From the NCBI GenBank assembly GCA_027625125.1, contig JAQBXG010000001.1:1-30423 (forward strand): a DNA stretch of 30,423 nucleotides, given 5' to 3'. This stretch comes from Pseudomonadota bacterium (GTDB lineage Bacteria; Pseudomonadota; Alphaproteobacteria; UBA2966; CAIVPW01). A program made the translations under genes and the position numbers. Below the pieces are notes generated by a model. The model was not told the origin of the DNA. It did no database searches and worked only from the letters and a program-made list of their open reading frames with translations. Shown piece after piece: positions 1 through 7,269 of the stretch (the stretch's first letter is position 1; every line of letters begins with the position of its first letter).

Positions 1-251
1 CCAAATCTCCGGCAAAGACTTCGGCAGAATCCCCGGCAAGACCGCCGGCAAAGGCTGCCGCCGAGCCGGCGCCGGCATCGCGGCCCGCGGCCGCTCCGGC
101 GGCGCGCCCGTCCCCCAAACCGGAACCGGCCCAAAAAACGCCCGCCCGCCCGGCGCCAAAGCAATCGCCGCCGGAGCCGGAACCCGCCGGTTCGATGGAC
201 GGTCACGTGCCGGCGTTCCTGCTCCGGCCGGTACCGCAAAAATCAAGCTGA
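1..251 (+). CDS. C-terminal tail of a truncated protein, possibly a DEAD-box RNA helicase
   Basis: The frame starting at base 3 is open from the window edge to TGA at 249-251. About 60 residues rich in Ala, Pro and Lys (repeated PAK/PKPEP-type segments) are followed by a short defined end, GHVPAFLLRPVPQKSS. A low-complexity basic tail that closes with a 'GxHxPAFLLR'-like peptide resembles, from memory, the ends of alphaproteobacterial RhlE-type DEAD-box helicases. The helicase core lies outside the window, so the assignment is inference. Frame 2 is also open here but gives no recognisable ending. The gene converges on iscX, with 54 bp between the stops holding a strong hairpin. Confidence 0.5.
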   Translation, partial: KSPAKTSAESPARPPAKAAAEPAPASRPAAAPAARPSPKPEPAQKTPARPAPKQSPPEPEPAGSMDGHVPAFLLRPVPQKSS

Positions 252-280
252 TCGCGGCTTAGTGGATCAAACCGGCTCTT

Positions 281-304
281 GGTACGAATTGCCGGATTCG
301 TACC
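281..304. terminator. 9-bp stem hairpin between convergent genes
   Basis: GGTACGAAT (281-289) and ATTCGTACC (296-304) form a perfect 9-bp stem with loop TGCCGG. It begins one base after the iscX stop on the minus strand and lies 30 bp beyond the stop of the plus-strand gene, so it is placed to end or protect both transcripts. Neither side has a proper T tract, so it may be a 3'-end stabilising hairpin and not a strict intrinsic terminator. Confidence 0.55.
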
Positions 305-305
305 T

Positions 306-506
306 CTAGTCGCGTTCTTCCAACCAGGCCATCTGGATCGCCTCGAGGATTTTTTCGCTCGACCGCTCCGGGTCGTCGTCAAACCCCGCCAACTCCCGCA
401 CCCACCGGTGCAGATCGGTGAATCGCAGATTCACGACATCGGCCTCGGGGTGCGCGTCCTCCAGGCCGATGGCGATTTCCTGCACGTCGGTCCAACGCAG
501 GCCCAT
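306..506 (-). CDS. iscX: Fe-S assembly protein IscX
   Basis: This 66-residue acidic protein is the usual size for IscX (YfhJ). It starts MGLRWTDVQEIAIGLEDAHP and carries the family features: a W-x-D-x-x-x-I-A start, the 'DV..LRFTDLH.WV..L..FDDDP' block and the ending 'EKILEAIQMAWLEE'. IscX binds IscS, competes with frataxin and Fdx at the same surface, and tunes cluster assembly; it may also present iron. It is the last gene of the isc operon, 4 nt after fdx, with a GAGG-type ribosome site inside the fdx end. No frataxin (cyaY) gene is present in the window. Confidence 0.95.
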   Translation of the reverse strand: MGLRWTDVQEIAIGLEDAHPEADVVNLRFTDLHRWVRELAGFDDDPERSSEKILEAIQMAWLEERD

Positions 507-510
507 CGCC

Positions 511-849
511 TCAGTCCCCCTCCAGCAGCATGTTCCGCGTCGCCGAGGGCAGCGTGACGACCAATCCGTCCAGCGCGTCGGTAATCAAAATCTGGCACCC
601 CAGCCGCGAGGTGTGGGTCAGCGCAAAGGCCAGGTCGAGCATGTCCTCCTCATTTTCCGTCGCATCGGGAATCTTCGCAAAGTACCCATCCGCGACGATG
701 ACATGGCAGGTCGAACACGCCAGCGATCCTTCGCACGCGCCTTCCAGATTGATGTCGTTGCGGTGGGCGATCTCCAGCACCGACAGACCGATCGGCGCAT
801 CGACTTCCTGTCGCCGGCCATCGGGATGAACGAACGTCATGGTGGGCAT
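511..849 (-). CDS. fdx: ISC-type [2Fe-2S] ferredoxin
   Basis: The protein has 112 residues. Adrenodoxin-type cluster ligands are visible as C-x5-C-x2-C (Cys39, Cys45, Cys48, in CEGSLACSTC) and Cys85 (RLGCQIL). The acidic ENEEDMLDLA segment and the C-terminal TLPSATRNM are typical of ISC ferredoxins. Fdx supplies electrons to IscS/IscU for sulfur reduction and for coupling of clusters. I chose the ATG at 849 (MPTMTFVHPDG) because an AGG motif lies about 6 nt upstream. A TTG two codons earlier (855) and an ATG at 840 are alternatives. It follows hscA after an 82-nt gap, the longest spacer inside the operon, and precedes iscX. Confidence 0.96.
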   Translation of the reverse strand: MPTMTFVHPDGRRQEVDAPIGLSVLEIAHRNDINLEGACEGSLACSTCHVIVADGYFAKIPDATENEEDMLDLAFALTHTSRLGCQILITDALDGLVVTLPSATRNMLLEGD

Positions 850-931
850 GTGCAACCTGCTACGCGATTGTGATCGATCCCCGGGGGCCGGGAGGGCAGA
901 ACATCGCCTTTCCGGGTACGGAACGGAACCC

Positions 932-2833
932 CTAATTTTCGCCGCTGAGGCTCTCTGCCACCTCGGCCACCGAGTGGCCTTTCAGGGCGGCGCGGATGCC
1001 GCGGTCCATGCGACGGGAAGCGAACTCCTCGGTGCCGGCATTGCACGTCTCGACCGCGTCCTGAATCGACCCGCGATCGTCTCCGGCAAGCGTCCGTCGC
1101 AGCGCCTCGACCACCCCGGCAATCGCCTCGCGCTCGGCGCCGTCCAGAAGATCGCCGTCCACCCGCAGCGCCGCCGTCACCGCCTGGATCATGCGCTCGC
1201 CGTCGACGCGCGCCTCGCGCAACAGCCGCGCGTCCATGTCGGCCGCGGCATGTTCCATGCTGGCCCGCAGCATCGCCGCCGTTTCGTCCTCCGACAGACC
1301 GTACGAGGGCTTCACCGCCACCTGCTGGCGTACGCCGGTCGTCGCCTCGTCGGCGCTGACGGTCAACAGCCCGTCTGCATCCACCGCGAACGTCACCCGA
1401 ATGCGCGCCGCCCCGGCGGCCATCGGCGGAATCCCGGCCAGCTCGAATCGCGCCAGCGAGCGGTTCTCCGCCACCAGTTCGCGCTCCCCCTGGACAACGT
1501 GAATCATCATCGCCGACTGTCCGTCCTGATAGGTCGTGAACTCCTGCGCCCGCGCCGCCGGGACGGGCGTGTTGCGCGGCATGACCTTTTCACACAGCCC
1601 GCCCATCGTTTCGATGCCCAGCGACAGCGGCGTCACATCCAACAGCAACGCCTGCGATCCCCGCGTCAGCGCCTCGGCCTGCAACGCCGCACCTCGCGCC
1701 ACCACTTCCTCCGGATCGATGTCGTCGAGCGGCTCGCGCCCGAACACTTCGGCCACCCGCCGCCGCACCATCGGCACCCGCGTAGAGCCGCCGACCAGCA
1801 CCAGCCCGGCAATCTCCGCCGGGGTGACGCCGGCGTCGGCCAGTACGTCGCGGGTGATGTCCAGAGTTCGCGCCACCAGCGGTTCGATCAGCGCCTCCAG
1901 CGTGGCGCGATCCAGATCGTGCCGCGACGGCCGCCCGCCGACATCGATGGTCCAGCTACCGCTGTCCTGGTCGGTCAGGCATTCCTTCGCCAGCCGCGCG
2001 GAAATCAACGCCATCTTCGCCTCGTTCGACGTCAGCGCCGCATCGCCCGGAACGCCGGCGCGCTGGCGCAGAAAATGTTCGGCGACTAGGCGATCGAAGT
2101 CGTCGCCCCCCAACAGCGGATCGCCGCCGGTCGCCAGCACCTGGAACACGCCCATTCGCAGCCGCAACACCGAAACGTCGAACGTGCCGCCGCCCAGGTC
2201 ATAGACCGCGTACAGGCCCTCGGCGGCCTCGTCCAATCCGTAGGCCAGCGCCGCCGCCGTCGGCTCGTTGACCAGCCGCAGCGTTTCCAGCCCGGCCAGC
2301 CGGGCCGCATCCTTGGTCGCGTTGCGGGCGGCATCGTCGAAATGCGCCGGCACCGTGATGACGGCGCGCGAGACCGCGTGGCCCAGCGCCGCCTCGGCGC
2401 GCGCCTTGATCGCCCGCAGGATCTCGGCCGAGACTTCCACCGGCGACAGTGTCCGTCCGGCCACGCGCAGCCGCACCATCCCGCCGTCCCCGTCGGCGGG
2501 AATCTCGACCTCGTACGGAAGCTGCCCGGCAACGCGCTGGACGTCCTCGTACCCCCGCCCCATCAGCCGCTTGACCGACACGACGACGCGCTCCGCCTCG
2601 TCCAGTAATTCCCGGCGCGCCTCCTCGCCGACCACCACGCCCCGCTCCAGATAGGCCACCACCGACGGCACCAGCGCGCGGCCACGGGAATCGCGCACGA
2701 CCTCCGCCTGGCCGTCCTCCGCGAACGCGACCAGGCTGTTGGTCGTGCCCAGATCGATCCCGACCGCCATGTCTTCCCTCTGGTGCGGAAGCGGCGTTCG
2801 GCCCGGCTCATGGATTTGCAGCAACCCGCTCAT
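932..2833 (-). CDS. hscA: Fe-S assembly Hsp70 chaperone HscA
   Basis: This is a 633-residue Hsp70. The N-terminus MSGLLQIHEPG is characteristic of HscA rather than DnaK. The ATPase domain follows, with GIDLGTTNS (residues 25-33) and DLGGGTFD (212-219), then the substrate domain beginning at the DVTPLSLGIETMGG linker region. HscA uses ATP to open the IscU-cluster complex, recognising the LPPVK motif present in the IscU encoded upstream. The start codon overlaps the hscB stop as ATGA (2830-2833), so translation of the co-chaperone and chaperone is coupled. The length matches the family (about 616-620). Confidence 0.97.
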   Translation of the reverse strand: MSGLLQIHEPGRTPLPHQREDMAVGIDLGTTNSLVAFAEDGQAEVVRDSRGRALVPSVVAYLERGVVVGEEARRELLDEAERVVVSVKRLMGRGYEDVQRVAGQLPYEVEIPADGDGGMVRLRVAGRTLSPVEVSAEILRAIKARAEAALGHAVSRAVITVPAHFDDAARNATKDAARLAGLETLRLVNEPTAAALAYGLDEAAEGLYAVYDLGGGTFDVSVLRLRMGVFQVLATGGDPLLGGDDFDRLVAEHFLRQRAGVPGDAALTSNEAKMALISARLAKECLTDQDSGSWTIDVGGRPSRHDLDRATLEALIEPLVARTLDITRDVLADAGVTPAEIAGLVLVGGSTRVPMVRRRVAEVFGREPLDDIDPEEVVARGAALQAEALTRGSQALLLDVTPLSLGIETMGGLCEKVMPRNTPVPAARAQEFTTYQDGQSAMMIHVVQGERELVAENRSLARFELAGIPPMAAGAARIRVTFAVDADGLLTVSADEATTGVRQQVAVKPSYGLSEDETAAMLRASMEHAAADMDARLLREARVDGERMIQAVTAALRVDGDLLDGAEREAIAGVVEALRRTLAGDDRGSIQDAVETCNAGTEEFASRRMDRGIRAALKGHSVAEVAESLSGEN

Positions 2834-3447
2834 GCGGCCGTAAGCCGCCCGCGCCGCTCGCGGGCCTCCGTCGCGAATTTTTGCAGGTACGTCAGCCGCA
2901 ACACCAACCGAGCGGCGGCCGCACGGTCTTCGGCGGCAAACGCCCGTGACAGGGCTGCAATACAGGCGTCGGTTTTGGCTTCCTGGGCCGCCACGACAGC
3001 ATCAACGGCCGAGCGCGACCGCGCTTCCGCCAGGCCCTCGCGCATCTCCATCGCCTCAACCAGCAGCTCCTCGTCGGCGACGGTGTCCGTTTCGCCGGTG
3101 CCGGTGGCATGGCCGGCGGCGGCCAACAGCGCCTCCGCCCGCTTCACCGGCGTGCGCAGCATCGCGAATGCGTCGTTCAGGTTGGCCGTGTGCCGCGACG
3201 CATACTCGCGTTCGCGCGGCGAATTGGCGGCAAAGCGATCGGGGTGCAACTCGCGCTGGCGGGCGAAGTATCGCTGCTCCAGATCGGCGCTGTCGATGTC
3301 GAAGCCCGGGGCAAGGCCCAGCGTCCGAAACGGATCACATGCGTGGGGCGGCTGGATGGCGGAACAGGTCGGGCAAAACGCCGCGCCGCGATTGACCGGG
3401 CCGTGGCAGGACCAGCAGCGGGATACGGCGTTGTCGGATGCATTCAT
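2830..3447 (-). CDS. hscB: Fe-S assembly J-protein HscB with N-terminal tetracysteine motif
   Basis: This 205-residue co-chaperone stimulates the HscA ATPase and delivers IscU. The J domain has its HPD triad at residues 68-70 (ELHPDRF), followed by 'REREYASRHTANLNDAFAMLRTPVKRAEALL', the HscB pattern. The C-terminal helical domain binds IscU. Unlike the roughly 171-residue E. coli protein, this one has an N-terminal extension with two CxxC pairs (Cys11/Cys14 and Cys25/Cys28), followed by AIQPPHACDPF. That matches the zinc-ribbon-like start known in mitochondrial HSC20/HSCB. The gene overlaps hscA by 4 nt and is separated from iscA by a 45-nt spacer with two hairpins. Confidence 0.96.
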   Translation of the reverse strand: MNASDNAVSRCWSCHGPVNRGAAFCPTCSAIQPPHACDPFRTLGLAPGFDIDSADLEQRYFARQRELHPDRFAANSPREREYASRHTANLNDAFAMLRTPVKRAEALLAAAGHATGTGETDTVADEELLVEAMEMREGLAEARSRSAVDAVVAAQEAKTDACIAALSRAFAAEDRAAAARLVLRLTYLQKFATEARERRGRLTAA

Positions 3448-3489
3448 GGCCGTGCCTGGCCACGGCCCTGCAGCCGGGGCGCCGCAGGG
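3448..3489. other. Double hairpin in the iscA-hscB spacer
   Basis: Two inverted repeats nearly fill the 45-nt spacer between iscA and hscB. One is GGCCGTG (3448-3454) with CACGGCC (3461-3467), loop 6. The other is CCCTGC (3466-3471) with GCAGGG (3484-3489), loop 12. They share two bases, so they may exclude or stack on each other. The first begins at the base next to the hscB start codon, so its folding would affect hscB translation or mark an RNA-processing point. There is no T tract on the minus-strand side. Confidence 0.5.
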
Positions 3490-3492
3490 TCG

Positions 3493-3840
3493 CTAGACGT
3501 GAAACGATTCGCCGCAGCCGCAGCGGGACTTTTCGTTCGGGTTATTGAATACGAACCCGGATTCCATGTCCTTATCGACAAAGTCCATTTCGGTGCCCTG
3601 CAGATAGGGCTGCGCCTTCGGATCGACGAACACGGTGATGGGGCCGTGGCGCACCACCGCGTCGAATTCCGACACTTCGTCGGCGAATTCCAGCGTATAC
3701 GACAGTCCGGAACAACCGGCGGTCCGCACGCCGACCCGGACCCCTCCGGTGGGCTTGCCGCGGCCTTCGATCATTGCGCGTACACGCGCGGCGGCGGCGT
3801 CGGTAATCGTCATCACCTGCATCGGGGCTTCCTGGTCCAT
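3493..3840 (-). CDS. iscA: A-type Fe-S carrier protein IscA
   Basis: This is a 115-residue HesB/IscA family protein. The three conserved cysteines are present: Cys43 in TAGCSGLSY and Cys107/Cys109 in the terminal CGCGESF. These bind iron or a cluster that is passed to apoproteins. FVDPKAQPYLQGTEMDFV is the standard core. The 3840 ATG gives MDQEAPMQVMTITD. An internal ATG at 3822 (MQVMTITD) has a better ribosome site (AGGA about 7 nt upstream) and gives 109 residues, close to the E. coli length, so the true start is uncertain. It lies 34 nt after iscU. Confidence 0.96.
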   Translation of the reverse strand: MDQEAPMQVMTITDAAAARVRAMIEGRGKPTGGVRVGVRTAGCSGLSYTLEFADEVSEFDAVVRHGPITVFVDPKAQPYLQGTEMDFVDKDMESGFVFNNPNEKSRCGCGESFHV

Positions 3841-3874
3841 CGTCTGTCTTGCCTCTCGTCTACTTCGCCTCAGA

Positions 3875-4306
3875 CTACTCCGCCGCGGCTTCGGCCGCTA
3901 CATTCTGTGCCGCCCGGCCGCCGACCGTGGCCGCCTTGCCGCGAAAATCGGCGATGGCGGCCTTGATCGCGTCCTCAGCCAGCACCGAACAGTGAATCTT
4001 GACCGGCGGCAGCGCCAGATGCTGGGCGATCTGGGTGTTCTTGATGTTCTCGGCCTCGTCCAGCGACTTGCCCTTGACCCACTCGGTAATCAGGCTCGAC
4101 GATGCAATCGCCGAGCCACATCCAAAGGTCTTGAACTTCGCGTCCTCGATGATGCCGTCGGCGGACACCTGAATCTGCAACTTCATCACGTCGCCGCAGG
4201 CCGGCGCGCCGACCAAGCCGGTGCCGACATTTGCCGCAGACTTGTCCATCGCCCCGATATTGCGGGGGTTTTCGTAATGGTCGATTACTTTTTCGCCGTA
4301 CGCCAT
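3875..4306 (-). CDS. iscU: Fe-S cluster scaffold protein IscU
   Basis: The product has 143 residues and starts MAYGEKVIDHYENPRNIGAM. The scaffold ligands are Cys37 (GAPACGD), Cys63 (FGCGSAIASS) and Cys106 (KIHCSVLA), with the stabilising Asp39. The HscA recognition site LPPVK is at 99-103. IscU accepts sulfur from IscS and iron to build the [2Fe-2S] cluster. The same reading frame stays open a long way upstream through iscS, so the start had to be set by homology. The ATG at 4304-4306 follows GAGGAG with about 6-7 nt spacing. The C-terminus carries an extra Ala/Glu-rich tail (residues 128-143). Confidence 0.97.
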   Translation of the reverse strand: MAYGEKVIDHYENPRNIGAMDKSAANVGTGLVGAPACGDVMKLQIQVSADGIIEDAKFKTFGCGSAIASSSLITEWVKGKSLDEAENIKNTQIAQHLALPPVKIHCSVLAEDAIKAAIADFRGKAATVGGRAAQNVAAEAAAE

Positions 4307-4341
4307 GATCTGGCTCCTCGTAATGAAATGCGCCGTCCCCG

Positions 4342-4360
4342 GGGGGTCGTCAAGACCCCC
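4342..4360. other. GC-rich hairpin between iscS and iscU
   Basis: GGGGGTC (4342-4348) and GACCCCC (4354-4360) form a perfect 7-bp stem around a 5-nt loop. It starts at the last base of the iscS stop codon and lies inside the 53-nt iscS-iscU spacer. No T run follows on the minus strand, so read-through is expected. It is better placed as an RNA stability or processing element that separates iscU expression from the upstream genes. Confidence 0.5.
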
Positions 4361-5595
4361 TAGTGATCCGACCACCGGATCGATTTCAGATCGACCCCTT
4401 CCTGCACCATCTCCCACAACGGGCTCATCTGCCGCAGTTTCTGCACGTGCTTGACCACCGTCTCGACCGTGTAGTCGACCTCGGCCTCGGTGGTCGGGCG
4501 GCCGATGCCGAAGCGGATCGACGTGTGGGCCATCTCCTCGTCCACCCCCAGAGCCCGCAGAACATAGCTCGGCTCCAGCGAGGCCGACGTACACGCCGAC
4601 CCCGACGATACCGCGATATCGCGCATCCCCATCATCAACGACTCGCCCTCGACATACGAAAACGAAAGGTTGAGATTGCCGGGATAGCGCCGCTCGCGGT
4701 CGCCGTTCAGCACCACGTCGGGCAACCGGGTATTGATCGCATCCAGAAACCGTTCCGACAGCATGCGGATGCGTTCGGCATCGGCGCCCATTTCGTCGCC
4801 GGCGATTTCCGCCGCCTTGCCAAACCCGACGCACAGCGGCGTCGGCAATGTGCCGGATCGCATACCGCGCTCCTGGCCGCCGCCGTTGATCAGCGCCTGC
4901 AATCGCACCCGCGGCTTGCGCCGCACATACAGCGCGCCGATGCCCTTGGGGCCGTACATCTTGTGGCCGGAAATGCTCATCAGATCGATGTGCATTGCAT
5001 CGACATCCAACGGAATCTTTCCCGCCGCCTGGGCCGCGTCGGTATGCAGGAACGCGCCTTTTTCGCGGCAGATGGTGCCGATCTCGGCCATCGGCTGAAT
5101 CACGCCGATCTCGTTGTTGACCGTCATCACGGAAACGATCGCGGTGCGCTCGGTGATTGCCTCGCGCAGTCGTTCCAGATCGACGATGCCGTTCTGCTGC
5201 ACCGGCAGATACGTGACCTTGAACCCCTCCTCCTCCAGATGGCGGCAGGCGTCCAGCACGCATTTGTGCTCGGTGATGAGCGTGACGATCTCGTCCTTGC
5301 GGTCCTTGTAGAATCTCGCGACGCCCTTCAGCGCCAGGTTGTTCGATTCGGTCGCCCCCGAGGTAAAGATGACTTCCTTCGGTGACGCGCCGATCAGTTT
5401 CGCCACCTTGGCGCGCGCATCCTCGACCGCCGCCTCCGCCTCCCATCCGAATGAATGGCTGCGCGAATGCGGATTGCCGAACACCTCGGTGAAATACGGC
5501 AGCATCGCCTGCACCACCCGCTCGTCGGTCGGCGTCGTCGCCTGATAGTCCATATAGATCGGCAGGCGGATGTTCTTCTTCGCTTCCGCGGACAT
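4360..5595 (-). CDS. iscS: Cysteine desulfurase IscS
   Basis: This 411-residue PLP enzyme converts cysteine to alanine and carries the sulfur as a persulfide to IscU. The PLP lysine is Lys212 in SGHKMYGPKG, the cofactor-stacking His is His110 in TEHKC, and the sulfur-carrying Cys is Cys335 in SSGSACTSASLEPSYVLRALG. That long flexible loop marks the IscS group (group I). I chose ATG 5595, which overlaps the upstream stop as TGATG with AAGGA 5 nt away. A GTG directly in front (5598) is the alternative. The C-terminal 'SPLWEMVQEGVDLKSIRW' is the IscU-binding end. Translation is probably coupled to the preceding desulfurase. Confidence 0.97.
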   Translation of the reverse strand: MSAEAKKNIRLPIYMDYQATTPTDERVVQAMLPYFTEVFGNPHSRSHSFGWEAEAAVEDARAKVAKLIGASPKEVIFTSGATESNNLALKGVARFYKDRKDEIVTLITEHKCVLDACRHLEEEGFKVTYLPVQQNGIVDLERLREAITERTAIVSVMTVNNEIGVIQPMAEIGTICREKGAFLHTDAAQAAGKIPLDVDAMHIDLMSISGHKMYGPKGIGALYVRRKPRVRLQALINGGGQERGMRSGTLPTPLCVGFGKAAEIAGDEMGADAERIRMLSERFLDAINTRLPDVVLNGDRERRYPGNLNLSFSYVEGESLMMGMRDIAVSSGSACTSASLEPSYVLRALGVDEEMAHTSIRFGIGRPTTEAEVDYTVETVVKHVQKLRQMSPLWEMVQEGVDLKSIRWSDH

Positions 5596-6761
5596 CACAT
5601 TCCTTCCCGTGCAATTGACGCCTGGCCGTGCGCGCGGCGTGCGGCCAATTCGGACCAGGCTGCCGCAAAACGGTCGACGTCATGCTGGCTCGATGCCCAG
5701 CCTAGGCTGACGCGAATGGCCGATCCGGCCTCGTCTTCGTCCGCGCCCATCGCGCGCAGCACGTGGCTTGCGCGCACCTTGCCCGAAGAACAGGCGGCGC
5801 CGGCGCTGACCGCGACCCCGGCCAGGTCGAGCGCGATGACCTGAGTCTCGGCGCGCATGCCCGCCATCGCGATGCACGACGTATTCGGCAACCGGTCGGC
5901 CTCAGCCCCGTAAACGCGAGCGCCGGGGAAGCTTGTCTGCAACCGCCGTTCCAGGCCGTCGCGCATCGCCGCCAGGCGCCCGGCCTCGGCCAGGTCGTCG
6001 GCGGCCAGCACGGCGGCGCGGCCGAACCCGGCGATGCCGGCGACGTTTTCGGTTCCGGCCCGCAGGCCCCGTTCCTGGCCGCCGCCGGTCTGCACCGGCG
6101 ATACGACCCGGAACTCCGGCGCCACCAGCGCGCCCACGCCCTGGGGGCCGCCGAACTTGTGAGCCGACAGCGCGGCGGTGTCGGCGCCCAGCGCCGGAAT
6201 GTTGACGGCGATTCGGCCCGGCCCCTGGACCGCGTCGCAGTGCAACAGCCCGCCTGCCGCATGGACACGGGCGGCGATTTCGGCCACCGGCTGAATCACG
6301 CCGGTCTCGTTATTCGCCAGTTGCACGGCGACCCCGGCGCGGCCGCCGCTCGCCCGTACATCGGCCAGCAATGCGTCCAGCGCCGCCAGATCGACGATGC
6401 CCGAAGGCAGCACCGGCAGCGTTTTGACCTCTGGCCCGGCATGGGCGGCGGCGGCCAGCACCGAGTCGTGTTCGACACCGGCGATCAACAGCCGCGCGAC
6501 ACCGCGCGCCGCGAATGACGCCACCGCCAGCGCGTTGGCCTCGGTGCCGCCGCTGGTGAACACAACTGCATCCGGGTCCACCCCGGCCAGCGCCGCGACT
6601 TCATCCCGCGCCAGGTCAAGCGCCGCCCGCGCCAACCGCCCGAAGCGATGCACCGACGAAGGGTTGCCGCCTGTCGCCAGCACTTCGGCGACGACATCGG
6701 CCACGTCCCGCTTCACTGGCGTCGTGGCGTTGTAATCCAGATATGCGGCGGCGGCGGTCAT
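5595..6761 (-). CDS. NifS-type cysteine desulfurase, second copy beside iscS
   Basis: This 388-residue class V aminotransferase-fold enzyme is clearly distinct from the adjacent IscS. Lys202 (SAHKFGGPQG) should hold PLP, His98 lies in GVEHDS, and Cys324 sits in VSAGAACSSGKVRASHVL. The start MTAAAAYLDYNATTPV and the shortened end resemble the desulfurase that follows iscR in alphaproteobacterial suf clusters. The start lies 3 nt after iscR with GGAG about 6 nt upstream. It overlaps iscS by one base. The role may be sulfur supply to another acceptor or a backup of IscS. That is inference; the catalytic residues are all intact. Confidence 0.94.
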   Translation of the reverse strand: MTAAAAYLDYNATTPVKRDVADVVAEVLATGGNPSSVHRFGRLARAALDLARDEVAALAGVDPDAVVFTSGGTEANALAVASFAARGVARLLIAGVEHDSVLAAAAHAGPEVKTLPVLPSGIVDLAALDALLADVRASGGRAGVAVQLANNETGVIQPVAEIAARVHAAGGLLHCDAVQGPGRIAVNIPALGADTAALSAHKFGGPQGVGALVAPEFRVVSPVQTGGGQERGLRAGTENVAGIAGFGRAAVLAADDLAEAGRLAAMRDGLERRLQTSFPGARVYGAEADRLPNTSCIAMAGMRAETQVIALDLAGVAVSAGAACSSGKVRASHVLRAMGADEDEAGSAIRVSLGWASSQHDVDRFAAAWSELAARRAHGQASIAREGM

Positions 6762-6764
6762 GGC

Positions 6765-7250
6765 CTACTCCGCGGCGCCCGCGCGCGGCAATTCCAGCGT
6801 CGGCACCGCGCGGCCCGGGGCGACCGAACTGGTCCCCAGCACGCGACGGTTGACGATATCGGCCAAGGTCACCGAACTAAGATACAAGTGAATCTGGTTG
6901 CCCAATTCCTCCCACAGGTCATGGGTGATACAGCGGCTGTGATCGCTGTGGCAGCCGGTCGCCGAGCCGGGCTTGCAGCGCGTCGCCGCCAACGGTTCGT
7001 CGACGGCGATGACGATATCCGAGACACGCATCGCCTTCGCCTCGCGAGCCAACAGGTATCCGCCGCCGGGGCCGCGCACGCTTCGCACCAGCGAATTGCG
7101 GCGCAAACGCCCGAACAATTGCTCCAGATACGACAGCGAAATCTCCTGGCGGTCGGCGATTTCCGACAGCGACACCGGCTTGGCGGAGCTGTGCAGCGCA
7201 AGGTCCGCCATCGCCATCACCGCGTAACGGCCCTTTGAACTGAGTTTCAT
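6765..7250 (-). CDS. iscR: Rrf2-family [2Fe-2S] regulator IscR
   Basis: This 161-residue protein starts MKLSSKGRYAVMAMADLALH, the standard IscR/Rrf2 helix-turn-helix region. Cluster ligands are Cys92, Cys100 and Cys107 with the following His110 (CITHDLW). The spacing from Cys92 to Cys100 (eight) is slightly longer than in E. coli (92/98/104). In E. coli, cluster-loaded IscR represses the isc promoter through type-1 sites. A matching box is found upstream of cysE, so IscR probably feeds back on the whole operon. The gene lies 19 nt after cysE and 3 nt before the NifS-type gene. Confidence 0.96.
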   Translation of the reverse strand: MKLSSKGRYAVMAMADLALHSSAKPVSLSEIADRQEISLSYLEQLFGRLRRNSLVRSVRGPGGGYLLAREAKAMRVSDIVIAVDEPLAATRCKPGSATGCHSDHSRCITHDLWEELGNQIHLYLSSVTLADIVNRRVLGTSSVAPGRAVPTLELPRAGAAE

Positions 7251-7269
7251 CTGCGCCCTGCGCCTCCCG

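Noticed and set aside
839..2089. Long plus-strand open frame opposite hscA
   Set aside because: It is rich in Arg, His, Gln and Pro with no recognisable domain and lies wholly on the antisense of a certain gene. GC-rich codon use keeps this frame open.
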